64,000 nt of DNA from Acinetobacter sp. S54 (lineage in GTDB: Bacteria; Pseudomonadota; Gammaproteobacteria; Pseudomonadales; Moraxellaceae): the NCBI RefSeq assembly GCF_016624945.1, contig NZ_JACVUI010000001.1:186001-250000 (forward strand). Direction: 5' to 3'. Below the pieces are notes generated by a model. It saw nothing but the letters and a program-made list of their open reading frames with translations, was not told the origin of the DNA and ran no database searches. Numbering within the stretch: the stretch's first letter is position 1; each line of letters opens with the position of its first letter. Positions 28,001 through 36,503 of this stretch are shown here, piece after piece. The position numbers were made by a program, and so were the translations under genes.

Positions 28001-30229
28001 TATACCAATTCAGCAAATTATGATGCGATTACGGTAACTAAGCGTAGAGATCTTTATGATCAAATTCTTAGTCAAGGCGAACCTGGGAGAATTGATGAAT
28101 TCAATGCTTTTAATGGTGAATGGTTATTAAAAATGTTAACTATGCAGGAAAAAGATAGACGCGAAAAGAAAAGCATTATTGCTGCATATAAGTATATAAA
28201 TTGCCTCCTTTTTGATGGTGATATTATTTGGGTGCCTTTAAGTGTAGCTGAGATGATTCGAGTATCAGGCAACATTGGGTTGAAAATGGGGGAGTCTGAT
28301 TTTAGTACATATTGTCAGGGTAAAAAGTATGGTGTGATTTCAGATGATGTTCTATTTGTTGGTTTTAAAAATGGACGGATGTATCTACTTCCATTAGAAG
28401 TTAAAGTTGGACAAAAACAGAAACATGATAAAGGTATTCTACAAGCTAAAAAATTAAAGCAATACTTAGAGGCTTGTTTATTTGGAAAAAGAGATTTAGC
28501 AGGGCATTTATATAGAGGTTTATTTATTAGACAAATCATGATGCAGGTAGAAAAATATCAACTATATCAGACCTATCCTGAAAATTATTTTGATCAATTA
28601 TTGAAAGAACGTGAGTGGTGGTTGCAGGGGGATTATCAATTAGCAAATATTCAGAATTATCCAAAAGGGTTTGTGCTTGCATTTATTGAAAGTAATACTT
28701 TCTTCCAAGAAAAATTTACTTTGGACGAGGATATTCTTGTTATTAAGCTACCAGGTGCTTGCCAGAATCAATTTATCTCTAAGCCTTTGAACGAGCTAGT
28801 GGCGTATTGCGAGAGTAAGAGTTTAGTTCATATTCCTGAGAGTTTTATCTTAAAAGGTGAAACTACTTTTACTGATATAGAAATCATAGAAGAGTCGGAT
28901 GCAAAGATCTTTGAAGAATTAAATTATATTGAAGGAGTAGAAGATCAGGCTTCATTCCAAAATGAAAGTAGTCACAATCAGTTTGACTTGTTCTCTAGTT
29001 TAGAAGAGCCTGAGGCAACTGAGGCAACTGAGGCAACTGAGGCAACTGAGGCAACTGAGGAGATTGTACCAATACTTGTTAAAAGTAATGAGCCATTGCG
29101 TGTGCTTTTAGGGGAAAATACTTTTACAAGTGAACAGCTATATTGGGAACCAACTAATACAGCTAAATTCATGAATACTAATACAGGTATCATCGGTACT
29201 ATGGGGACGGGTAAAACACAATTTACGAAATCACTCATTACTCAGCTGATACAGAATCAAGATAAGAATGTAAATTCTGCCCCTATAGGTATCTTGATCT
29301 TCGATTATAAGTCTGATTATGTAGATGATCCATTCATAGAAATTAATTCAGTAAAAACTTATAAGCTTTATAAATTACCTTATAATCCGTTAAGTCTCTT
29401 TGGGGATACCCCAATGTTACCAGTGCATACTGCTCGTAGTTTTTCGGATACGATGGCAAAAGCATTTGGTCTGGGTGTTAAGCAGCAGGCAACATTAAGA
29501 AAATTAGTTTTAGATGCATATGAACAAGTAGGGATTGATAAAGCCGATTCCGCTACATGGCATTTACCAGCCCCAACGATCAAAGATATTTGGAATCTAT
29601 TTGAGACAACTGAGCCATCTGTTGATTCATTATATGCTGCTCTTGAAAGTTTGAATGAATTAGAAATATTTGAGTCGAATAATCGTCAGTGTTCTAGCTT
29701 ATACGACTTACTAGATGGTGTATTAGTGGTTGAGCTAGCTGGATATCCAGCTCAAGTCCAGAACCTTGTTGTTGCCTTGACTTTAGATTTGTTCTACTCG
29801 CAAATGCAGAAAAAGGGAAAACCTCAAGTTCAAGAAGACTATAGGCAGATCACTAAGATGATTCTTGTAGATGAAGCTGATAATTTTATGTCACAAGATT
29901 TTCCGAGTTTACGTAAGGTTCTTAAAGAAGGTCGCGAATATGGGGTGGGTATGGTCTTATCTACTCAAGATATTACACATTTTAAGACAGGGGAAAATAA
30001 CTATTCAGCCTATATCTTGACTTGGGTGATTCATCGTGTAGCACAGATCAGTAACGGCGATATTAAAGCGATATTTAATATTGATGATAAATCTGAGCAA
30101 GAACATCTAATGGAAACTATTCGTAAGCTAAATAAGCATTACAGTCTATATATTGATGGGCATAAGAAGCTTGTGAAAATGAAAGACAAAGCTTTCTGGG
30201 AGTTATGTCAAGAAATTGAAGTTTCTTAA
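25043..30229 (+). CDS. dptH: DNA phosphorothioation-dependent restriction protein DptH (HerA/FtsK-like ATPase)
   Basis: A 1728-residue protein. The C-terminal 350 residues are a HerA/FtsK-type motor: Walker A GTMGTGKT at 1385-1392, Walker B ILVDEAD at 1607-1613, a following STQD segment, and an arginine-finger-like region beyond. The large N-terminal part is unrecognised and may bear the DNA-sensing or cleavage function. A linker at residues 1324-1338 is five tandem EAT units encoded by a 9-bp repeat. The ATG at 25043 is preferred (GGGG nine bases upstream); GTG at 25022 and ATG at 25034 are in frame. DptH is the motor of the phosphorothioate-dependent restriction complex. Confidence 0.88.
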   Translation: MSKKQYEDFLVELFFDWAESHLKIGEKLHFKSPDDNNSSKLFKAFQRKAISSFLLGSYSLYYFTLNGYKVIPVLHSDLDIGYSENYISRLRDLVSSQIGDFKDSILLIIHNSSLDTLNNSSRDLTLTDNIWNPKKIYQSLMNFIDESPFKDHQISKQLLKHQFELILADGATMFGFRELFNAVQDGKIEFNELGYLNDSALESWSGSNISQIEKRLGENKRLKDDIEYIVEQFPTEYVEKLVDLDFSEKFIEKYFDKNDLESWRKNLDFGECQQERERNSIDFIELSELTTSVEKFYHRTRGDGSQKGSAAVRDHHLILEVSPFTSLINIDISFVKGQLAEGDFKSTRKFKKSAGFKINNRSSKKTILEVEMEFDGEIKYLDFEIKRSKPKECFKFKILLIPENIFPIDSFANKFLLAPSKEQLVLETDQSDFIFNSDIDSIYTLDKCDEIVDINDFGAVDFDRLLNTEEQVNFSLRNGNKTLNFEVQGILSVSSLSLPLIFNIEAYQHFFNDQVFGVYNTRNLRISILGREYKIKNEYKKLLDLEVNLIEKKIISNKTAFGYEITVDDIVLSYPILGDAYAKLYSYLEQRNTVISLVSWGVEFTSIVESIVNEYVKLIHEIPTKRMLSSDAKMLVNIGFFRLDGCEYISPIHPLNLSYFLNLIKTCREDKTNSFETLHATTLRRLNAEGLLPFNWHIDHEFSYSQVLIEHPMWIKVIPKKLTKLDYIKPLVRQKTNEFIEAFKILFNQGERDTLLINSIHNEFNQELFLGLVEFVQRVKAQDVPKIHVNLYDDELVNTYFDVVADATSQTDLKKLCKLSIKDQNSDQVADLIRRRITYSKFEITSEMKFKYAHLTFIRNNTPVEVANVDLKAEKTGIACRGLLAGETSYHQENTYFTTAGLKGLPHHNNPAIQIVQRYSALSHAAWKNQNFYESNGLSLKVSNKLQLLLDSAYEDSLWTVIIDPKVTLDFFKAQQDVVLIHYSDNYTNSANYDAITVTKRRDLYDQILSQGEPGRIDEFNAFNGEWLLKMLTMQEKDRREKKSIIAAYKYINCLLFDGDIIWVPLSVAEMIRVSGNIGLKMGESDFSTYCQGKKYGVISDDVLFVGFKNGRMYLLPLEVKVGQKQKHDKGILQAKKLKQYLEACLFGKRDLAGHLYRGLFIRQIMMQVEKYQLYQTYPENYFDQLLKEREWWLQGDYQLANIQNYPKGFVLAFIESNTFFQEKFTLDEDILVIKLPGACQNQFISKPLNELVAYCESKSLVHIPESFILKGETTFTDIEIIEESDAKIFEELNYIEGVEDQASFQNESSHNQFDLFSSLEEPEATEATEATEATEATEEIVPILVKSNEPLRVLLGENTFTSEQLYWEPTNTAKFMNTNTGIIGTMGTGKTQFTKSLITQLIQNQDKNVNSAPIGILIFDYKSDYVDDPFIEINSVKTYKLYKLPYNPLSLFGDTPMLPVHTARSFSDTMAKAFGLGVKQQATLRKLVLDAYEQVGIDKADSATWHLPAPTIKDIWNLFETTEPSVDSLYAALESLNELEIFESNNRQCSSLYDLLDGVLVVELAGYPAQVQNLVVALTLDLFYSQMQKKGKPQVQEDYRQITKMILVDEADNFMSQDFPSLRKVLKEGREYGVGMVLSTQDITHFKTGENNYSAYILTWVIHRVAQISNGDIKAIFNIDDKSEQEHLMETIRKLNKHYSLYIDGHKKLVKMKDKAFWELCQEIEVS
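29012..29056 (+). repeat. 9-bp coding minisatellite in dptH (5 copies)
   Basis: Five identical tandem copies of GAGGCAACT encode Glu-Ala-Thr units, followed by a partial copy. It lies in the acidic linker just before the ATPase domain. Slippage would change the linker by whole codons. Confidence 0.95.
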
Positions 30230-30241
30230 TAGGTACGAAAA

Positions 30242-30568
30242 ATGGGCCACGATGTATCTGTATTAAGTGAAGTTCAGTTACGTAAACAACAAATTTCTGC
30301 TGCTAAAAAAGCAGCAGAAATTGTTACATTACGTGAGTGGTATGATTCAACTGTACATGGATATGAGTTAGAAGAATATTTCAAGTATTTTTCTAATTTG
30401 GGACGATTAGGGAAAGAGCTTCATAAGCGTGGAGTAAAAAGAGTTACGGAACTTCATGAAGCTGATAATGGTATATTTGTAGAAGCGACTTTTATTCGTA
30501 GTGATTTAGATTTAGTAGGATCACTATGTGCTTTAGCATGCATATTTGAAAAGTTGAGAAAAGCCTGA
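30242..30568 (+). CDS. Hypothetical 108-aa protein appended to dptFGH
   Basis: Begins 12 bases after dptH and ends in the stem of the shared terminator, so it belongs to the restriction operon. The protein is helical, with a basic, Ala/Lys-rich N-terminal helix (RKQQISAAKKAAEIV) and a hydrophobic C-terminal helix (LVGSLCALACIFEKL). No family is recognised and it is not one of the canonical F, G or H subunits. It may be an accessory subunit or regulator. Confidence 0.65.
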   Translation: MGHDVSVLSEVQLRKQQISAAKKAAEIVTLREWYDSTVHGYELEEYFKYFSNLGRLGKELHKRGVKRVTELHEADNGIFVEATFIRSDLDLVGSLCALACIFEKLRKA

Positions 30569-30583
30569 GTTATTCAGGCTTTT
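30559..30583. terminator. Bidirectional terminator between dpt and dnd operons
   Basis: A 10-bp perfect stem (AAAAGCCTGA / TCAGGCTTTT) around GTTAT. The rightward TGA lies at the end of the left arm and the leftward TAA in the loop; A and T tracts serve both directions. Confidence 0.85.
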
Positions 30584-31757
30584 CTTTGAGCCCAATAGCA
30601 ATTTCTATTGCGTCTCGAATTTCTCTTCGACCAGATCCTGATGCATTTTTAAAATTTTCATCTGAAAAATTGATATTTCTAGCTTTTTCTAAGCGTTCTT
30701 CAAAATAGGCTACACTTATTCTTTTATCTCTAGAAAATGCATCTTGTGAAATTTTCTTAAGAATATCGAATTGAGCCTGAATACCGATTGTCTTAAGAAT
30801 ATACGATTCACTATCAGCATTGTCCCAAAATATATTTTTGCAGGCAGTCAGAAAATTAACTAATATTTTGTATAAGACACCATCATTTTGTTCGATATAT
30901 AAGCTTCTTAAAGGAGATTTATCATCAGTTAAATCTGTTCTATTTGGCTTTCTTGATTCAAAAAGCTTATTTGAATCTTTTCTTGGATTTGTAGAGATTA
31001 ATTTTAGAATCCCTTCAACAATAACTGCCGTTGATACTTTCCAATCAGTATTCCTAATACTATTTTCAAGCTCTTCCCCCATAATTGGTGCAATTTTAAT
31101 ATGAGATCTTAGAGGAGATTCAGGGTCTAAATTTAACTTTCTCGTTAAAAATACAGATAGTTTATCTGGTGACCAAATAGATGAGTCCTCATCATTAATA
31201 TTGTAGCCGTACAACTCATACGTGAGACTTTTATCAACAGCACGTTGTGTAGAGTTAATAATTGCAAAAATTTGAGCTTGATATGGCTTTGGAAGATCTA
31301 AGTAAATTGAACAAAGCAATTCCATCTCAAGGCGAGATCGATCAGCTTTTGCAAAAGCAAATAAACGATGTTGACCATCTATAATAGCAGCTAATTTTTT
31401 CTGACTCGGTATAACTAAAAATAAACCTTGATCTTCTCGTATGATTTCCCATCTATCTGCATTGTCTAGATCATCGAGTGTATTTCCATTTTCTGTATAG
31501 TTTGCAGCTAATATGATAGAGTTTGGGAAAGCAGAATCTGTGCGATTAATATATTCACTAATTTGTTTTAAACGATCTTCTTTGATGACACGTTGAGTAC
31601 CCTGTAACTTAATTAATCCATTTGAATCAATCTCTGCTCGCATTGAATCACTAAAAGATACTTCTAGTAAATACTTAGCTGGTATCGAGGTGCAATAGAA
31701 AGTGCCCATTGGTTGCTTGACTTCTAAAACAGGAAGTTTTTTTGGAAAGGATGTCAT
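30570..31757 (-). CDS. DGQHR-domain protein, second DndB-like paralogue
   Basis: A 395-residue protein with the motif IIDGQHRLFA (DGQHR at residues 127-131) and a downstream INSTQRAVDKSLTYELYG segment, both characteristic of the DGQHR/DndB superfamily. It is distinct from the canonical dndB at the head of this operon and shares little sequence with it outside the motif. It is the last gene of the leftward dnd transcription unit, nine bases after the membrane-protein gene. It could be a regulator, like DndB, or a modification/restriction partner; neither is shown. Confidence 0.75.
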   Translation of the reverse strand: MTSFPKKLPVLEVKQPMGTFYCTSIPAKYLLEVSFSDSMRAEIDSNGLIKLQGTQRVIKEDRLKQISEYINRTDSAFPNSIILAANYTENGNTLDDLDNADRWEIIREDQGLFLVIPSQKKLAAIIDGQHRLFAFAKADRSRLEMELLCSIYLDLPKPYQAQIFAIINSTQRAVDKSLTYELYGYNINDEDSSIWSPDKLSVFLTRKLNLDPESPLRSHIKIAPIMGEELENSIRNTDWKVSTAVIVEGILKLISTNPRKDSNKLFESRKPNRTDLTDDKSPLRSLYIEQNDGVLYKILVNFLTACKNIFWDNADSESYILKTIGIQAQFDILKKISQDAFSRDKRISVAYFEERLEKARNINFSDENFKNASGSGRREIRDAIEIAIGLKEKPE

Positions 31758-31766
31758 AATTTTTTC

Positions 31767-32597
31767 CTAGTAGTCTTTTAAGCCAGTCAAATCTGTTTTT
31801 AAAGGATCTTTTTGTGTGGGAGTTCTATCCTCATCACTAGTTGAAAATTGTTCCCCAATTCCAAAATTCTCTCCACCAAGAGGTGCGGTATTCATCATGG
31901 GTTCATCGAGAGTTTTATTAAATGCATTAATTAGCCATGCGATACTTAAACTAACCATTGTAAGAACTAAGCATAGAATAAAGTAGTTATATGATTTATT
32001 TGGATATTCAGATTGTGTATATGCAATACCAGCTGTAAAAAAATATACTAAAATGATTAGTATCCATGAACCAGATTTAATATTTTTAGGTATATCATCA
32101 TCTAAAAAGACTTGTGAACTAATACCACCCAGTAATGTTGTGATATAAAATAATAAAGCTCCATTTAACTTTGAAAAATCAAGTGTTTTAATAGGGTGTT
32201 TTAACTTTTCAATTATAAGATCAATAACTTCTATCCAAACTCCTATACCTCCAAAGATGACAATACCAGTAATAAAGTAAGCCCAAAATTTAATACTAAT
32301 TGTTTTTGAGAGAGAATGATGCCAAGAGTCTTTAAAAAAAGAGATAGCAGATTTTTCTTTATTGTCAATGTAGTTTTTAGGCAATAGAAAATAGAATATA
32401 TTATTAATTATAATTGTAATCTTTTCTTTAATAAAAAGATAAGGGGTTTCAATAAGGTAAACCCAAAGAATCACAAAAATTTTGTCCCAGACTATATCAA
32501 GAAATGTATATAGCCAATTTTTTTTATTAGGCATAAAAATGTCATTTAAGTAGATCCATGTTGGTAAAATTATATAATTGAAAAAATTAATTTTCAC
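31767..32597 (-). CDS. Multi-pass membrane protein in the dnd operon
   Basis: A 276-residue protein with about five hydrophobic segments (roughly residues 40-58, 103-125, 146-163, 177-193 and 204-225) and a hydrophilic C-terminal tail of about 45 residues. The start is GTG with AGGAAA eight bases upstream. It follows dndE by 69 bases and precedes the DGQHR gene by nine, so all three are probably in one transcript. No family is recognised; a membrane protein is not part of canonical dnd loci as I know them. Confidence 0.7.
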   Translation of the reverse strand: MKINFFNYIILPTWIYLNDIFMPNKKNWLYTFLDIVWDKIFVILWVYLIETPYLFIKEKITIIINNIFYFLLPKNYIDNKEKSAISFFKDSWHHSLSKTISIKFWAYFITGIVIFGGIGVWIEVIDLIIEKLKHPIKTLDFSKLNGALLFYITTLLGGISSQVFLDDDIPKNIKSGSWILIILVYFFTAGIAYTQSEYPNKSYNYFILCLVLTMVSLSIAWLINAFNKTLDEPMMNTAPLGGENFGIGEQFSTSDEDRTPTQKDPLKTDLTGLKDY

Positions 32598-32636
32598 TTT
32601 AAATTTTCCTATAGTGAAAGATTTTTTAAAGTATTA

Positions 32637-32657
32637 GGCAAGTCATCTGGACTTGCC
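32637..32657. terminator. Hairpin after dndE (possible partial terminator)
   Basis: 8-bp arms GGCAAGTC / GACTTGCC with a five-base loop. On the minus strand the following sequence is only moderately T-rich, so leftward termination may be partial, allowing lower expression of the two genes beyond. A T-rich stretch on the plus side would terminate rightward transcripts. Confidence 0.45.
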
Positions 32658-32666
32658 TTTAGTTTT

Positions 32667-33026
32667 TTATAAATTAGCCAATAGACTTTCAGATGTTTTA
32701 TAACGAACAGACATAGAGCCAACCCCTCTATGAATATGCCCACGCATTCGATCAAGAAGAACTTTATTCTCTAAAGGTTCTTTTTGATTGTCCTCTACAT
32801 ATCTAAGAAGTGATAAGAATAAATCTGTATTCTCACCTGTAAGTGTATAGGCATTAAATTCAGATCCATCTTCATTCGGTAAAGGAATATTACCTAAAGG
32901 TCCTTCTTCTAAAGACATCATAAGTGCAATACGGCAGAGTAGGTTGGGAGTTAAACTTGTACGTTGCTTAAGCATACGTAGGCGGGTAGTAGCCTCAGAG
33001 GAAATTTTAAGCTTGCTGTAATGCAA
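32667..33026 (-). CDS. dndE: DNA sulfur modification protein DndE
   Basis: DndE is a small basic protein of the phosphorothioation complex; structural work on relatives shows binding to nicked DNA. The 119 residues begin with KLKISSEATTRLRMLKQRTSLTPNLLCRIALMMSL, the hallmark DndE N-terminus, and end near HIHRGVGSM. Its start overlaps the end of dndD by 20 bases, indicating coupled translation. Confidence 0.9.
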   Translation of the reverse strand: MHYSKLKISSEATTRLRMLKQRTSLTPNLLCRIALMMSLEEGPLGNIPLPNEDGSEFNAYTLTGENTDLFLSLLRYVEDNQKEPLENKVLLDRMRGHIHRGVGSMSVRYKTSESLLANL

Positions 33027-35013
33027 TTCTCTTCTCCCTATTGGTACGTTTTAAGTCAGTGAAATAACCTGATAGTGCTTGTGTCGAAGCCAATTCATGA
33101 TTGTATTCTAATAAGTAACTTTCAGAAATGAACTGATCTAACTGATTGACATATTGATCATCAATTTCCGTATCAGTTGATAGGATAATTACTTGATGGC
33201 TAACATGGGGAAAATATAGCTTCATTAAGTTATCACGATGTTCTCGATCTAAACGTCCTAATGGAGTATCTACAATCATGGGTAAATGACGACCGCTAGT
33301 TTTAGCTAATGCCCATAGCATTGCAATTGCATAAATCTGTTTTTCCCCAGCTGATAGCGCTGATTTTTCAATAGAATGCCCATTTTTTTTGATCAAGCAT
33401 GTACTGAAATTTTTCGCATCAATATGAAGATCAGTAATAAAGTTCTTTTTGCGTAGAAGAGAGTTAAAAATTTCTACAAAGTTTTGACGAACTTGAATAA
33501 TTTTTTGTTCAAGTAATGCAGTCTCAAAATCAATAAGTGCTTTAATACCTTTAGCTGCTAATGAGTTTTTATGGTTTTGAAGTTCAAAGTCAACCACAGC
33601 TTCGTTGGCTGATTTTAGGCTACGTTTTACCGTGACAATGTCCCAACTGAGTTTACGATATTCTTCATCTTTTTGATCCAGAATTACATCAAGTTCGCCT
33701 AATTTACGTTCTTTTTGCATTAATTCGTCTAAATAGGCATTTGAATCTTCAGCATTTTCTGCACGAGCAATAGAGAACTCTGTTGCCTCTTTCTCCTGAT
33801 TTAGCTGTACAAAACGACTATAAAGCACCTGAACTTGTGTTTTGGTTTCTATTTCTAAGTCAATTAGTTTTGCCAAAGATTGTTTAGGCTTTGTTAGCTC
33901 ATTAAATGCAATATGTGAGCTTATTTCTGACTGTGTATTAAAATAATTTTTGAGGAACTGATTCAGGTTTTCCCAGTGATCTTCTGTCCATAATTCTTCT
34001 TTTTGCACTGAGCTGTTTTGGAATGATGCCAAAGTTTGCTCAATAAGATGTCTACTTGCAGATTGATCAGCAGAAGAGGCTTCTAAATGTGTCATGAATT
34101 TGGAAATAAGTTTAGGTGCAAACAGGAACGGAAATAAGTTATTAGCCAAATTTGTAAGCTCTTGCTTACATAAATTAATTTCTTTATTCAGATGGGACAG
34201 TTTTGTTTTTAATTGATCATATTTCAATGCAATTGCACCGCCTTCTGATACAAATCGTAGTCTTTTTTGCTCAATATTTTTTAGTAAAGTTTGGTGTTCA
34301 AATTTAAGTTGAGCACATTCATTTTTTAAATTTACTTCTTGAGATGTAAGATGATCTAAACGTTGAGTAATAACCTCAATATCATTTTGATTAGCATCAT
34401 TCAATTTATTGCGATTTAGATAAGAATGCAGATCTAGACGTAGTTTTTCAATTAGATCAATTCCAAGCAGGTTTTTAATTGCATCTGATAACATAGCATT
34501 AGTATCTTCAGCAATATCTTGAATTTTCTCACCATCAAAAAAGAAAAGCTGTGAAATACCAAATGGGATCAACTCTAATAGAAAGTTTTCCCATTCTTGC
34601 TCTGGTACAGAAGTAACAGTTTCCCCATTCTTTTTTAAATCTAGGCTTTCTCGCAATTGGTTATCTGAACCAATTGCCCATGAACGACATACAGTAAATT
34701 CAGCAGGAATACTTCCTTCCGTATAAATAAAATTAAGTTCAACTCTAGATGTACGTTCTGGATGGTTATGGTTTATCTTACTTAAAAGATATTGATGATA
34801 CTCTTTTTGACTTATACCTAAACCAAGTGCACGTCTACCATAAAGAGCTAAACGGATCGAGTCTAAGAAAGTTGTCTTACCTGCACCATTTCGCCCCCCA
34901 ATTAAGATAATAGGTTGATTAGTTGAGGTTGATGATTTCTTTGGCTCAAGTAAAAACTCTGTGCGCTGACCATATAAACCAATATTATCAAGTATCAATG
35001 ATTTAATAATCAT
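33007..35013 (-). CDS. dndD: DNA sulfur modification protein DndD (SMC-like ATPase)
   Basis: DndD is an SbcC/SMC-like ATPase thought to provide DNA nicking or remodelling energy in phosphorothioation. The 668 residues show Walker A GGRNGAGKT (39-47), a Q-loop region, a central coiled coil of about 250 residues, and the ABC signature LSAGEKQ followed by Walker B MIVDTPLGRLD near residues 550-590. Its first codon overlaps the dndC stop by four bases. Confidence 0.93.
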   Translation of the reverse strand: MIIKSLILDNIGLYGQRTEFLLEPKKSSTSTNQPIILIGGRNGAGKTTFLDSIRLALYGRRALGLGISQKEYHQYLLSKINHNHPERTSRVELNFIYTEGSIPAEFTVCRSWAIGSDNQLRESLDLKKNGETVTSVPEQEWENFLLELIPFGISQLFFFDGEKIQDIAEDTNAMLSDAIKNLLGIDLIEKLRLDLHSYLNRNKLNDANQNDIEVITQRLDHLTSQEVNLKNECAQLKFEHQTLLKNIEQKRLRFVSEGGAIALKYDQLKTKLSHLNKEINLCKQELTNLANNLFPFLFAPKLISKFMTHLEASSADQSASRHLIEQTLASFQNSSVQKEELWTEDHWENLNQFLKNYFNTQSEISSHIAFNELTKPKQSLAKLIDLEIETKTQVQVLYSRFVQLNQEKEATEFSIARAENAEDSNAYLDELMQKERKLGELDVILDQKDEEYRKLSWDIVTVKRSLKSANEAVVDFELQNHKNSLAAKGIKALIDFETALLEQKIIQVRQNFVEIFNSLLRKKNFITDLHIDAKNFSTCLIKKNGHSIEKSALSAGEKQIYAIAMLWALAKTSGRHLPMIVDTPLGRLDREHRDNLMKLYFPHVSHQVIILSTDTEIDDQYVNQLDQFISESYLLEYNHELASTQALSGYFTDLKRTNREKRIALQQA

Positions 35014-36503
35014 GGCTTAGCTCCAACATTATTTAATAAATCTAACTGCCCAGAAGAAACTTCTTCAGTAAATGAGGATTCATCATCATCTACTTCAATA
35101 ATTTCATTAATGTCCTGCTGGGAATTACGGGCAGCTAGAATACTTGCTAAATCACGCCATTCTTCATTGAGTACTTTATTGAGTTGGTTATGGATGTTAT
35201 GGCGTCTTTTAAGACCATGGGAGGCTTTTTCTACGCCAATTAATTTCACCATGAGCTCTGTAGGGATTTTATGTTCCTTACAAATCGCATCAAGTAGTGC
35301 AAAGTCTTGGGTATTGTATAAGACACTATCTTCAATCTGCCAATCTAGTTCAATACCTAAAGTTTCTTTAACGATTTGTGGAACAGAGTCAGCCCAGTCT
35401 CCACTTTCTGAACGCCATATTCTACGAATTTCATGTAGTTCTTCAGGATGGATGAGTATGGGAGCTTCGCCGATTGGAGCTTCTGCTTGAACTAGTTTTT
35501 GAACTTCTAAAAGTTTTCTTAGAAGTACTTTGCGGAATTCAAGTTTATACGGCCCTGGTACGAGTTTGCCATTTGCATGGTTAAAGGCAACTTGACCATT
35601 ACGGCGTTTAAATTCTCGATAGATGAACTTTTTCTCTGGATTTTGAGTTGATGACAGTAAATCGCGATATTCAAGTAAAGGTTCTAGCCATTCTTCACCA
35701 GACTCAACCATGGCTTCCATTGATTTATCATGTTGAACAACAGTACATACCCAGCATCCAAAGCGTGAATTACCACAACTAGGTGTAGTCTTATCAACAA
35801 CGAGAGGACATTCTCCTGCTTGAGCATTTCTATACATGGTGACAAGTTCACGATTATCATTATTCCAAGGTGACTTGTTCTGTAATAGATAGTTCCAAAC
35901 ATCATCTGTTGAAAAAGTTTCTATTGGTGCAAATACAAATGCATTAAGTAAAGACGAATGACGAGCTAATTTCGTACCTTTTATTTTGTGCATTGCAATG
36001 ACTTGAGCACGTGTAGCGCTTTCTGAGGAACGAACACCTAATACAACTACAACTTCTCCAAACTCGGCAACACGTTGAGTAATGAACTCATTTGCGGGTT
36101 CAATTTTAAGACGCTCTGTACACCAACGGAATTTATTACTTGGTGCTGGATAGCCACGACCAAGAAGGTTCACCCAAAAAGAACGTTCTACGCGAGGACT
36201 TACTTTTTGGACTTGAAAAGGTAAGCCTAACTCATCTGATTTTTTTTGAATATTTTCCAGATTTTTATCGATATAACGGACTATAACAGGTGTTTCGACT
36301 AGCGTATCTGAACTAATTACATAAACAGGTTTTTGTCTTTGTTCTTTTGGAAGTATAGCTAAAGCATTCCAAACAAGTTGTAATGCGCAAGTTGAATCTT
36401 TACCACCTGAATATCCTACTACCCAAGGTCTTTGGTCAGATAAATAAACTTCTTGAATAGACTTATACATATCTTTAAGAGAGTTGGTCTCAAAAATACT
36501 CAT
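35010..36503 (-). CDS. dndC: DNA sulfur modification protein DndC (PP-loop, Fe-S)
   Basis: DndC resembles phosphoadenosine-phosphosulfate reductase and activates DNA for sulfur insertion. The PP-loop SGGKDS is at residues 32-37. Four Cys at 232, 243, 250 and 253 (ECP, SCGNSRFGCWVC) match the expected 4Fe-4S ligands. Length 497 is normal. The ATG overlaps the dndB stop by one base. With no dndA on the island, sulfur would come from a chromosomal cysteine desulfurase such as IscS, as known for other dndBCDE loci. Confidence 0.95.
   Translation of the reverse strand: MSIFETNSLKDMYKSIQEVYLSDQRPWVVGYSGGKDSTCALQLVWNALAILPKEQRQKPVYVISSDTLVETPVIVRYIDKNLENIQKKSDELGLPFQVQKVSPRVERSFWVNLLGRGYPAPSNKFRWCTERLKIEPANEFITQRVAEFGEVVVVLGVRSSESATRAQVIAMHKIKGTKLARHSSLLNAFVFAPIETFSTDDVWNYLLQNKSPWNNDNRELVTMYRNAQAGECPLVVDKTTPSCGNSRFGCWVCTVVQHDKSMEAMVESGEEWLEPLLEYRDLLSSTQNPEKKFIYREFKRRNGQVAFNHANGKLVPGPYKLEFRKVLLRKLLEVQKLVQAEAPIGEAPILIHPEELHEIRRIWRSESGDWADSVPQIVKETLGIELDWQIEDSVLYNTQDFALLDAICKEHKIPTELMVKLIGVEKASHGLKRRHNIHNQLNKVLNEEWRDLASILAARNSQQDINEIIEVDDDESSFTEEVSSGQLDLLNNVGAKP

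Noticed and set aside
29012..29056. Phase-variable frameshift tract
   Set aside because: The unit is nine bases, so copy changes keep the frame; on/off switching is not expected.
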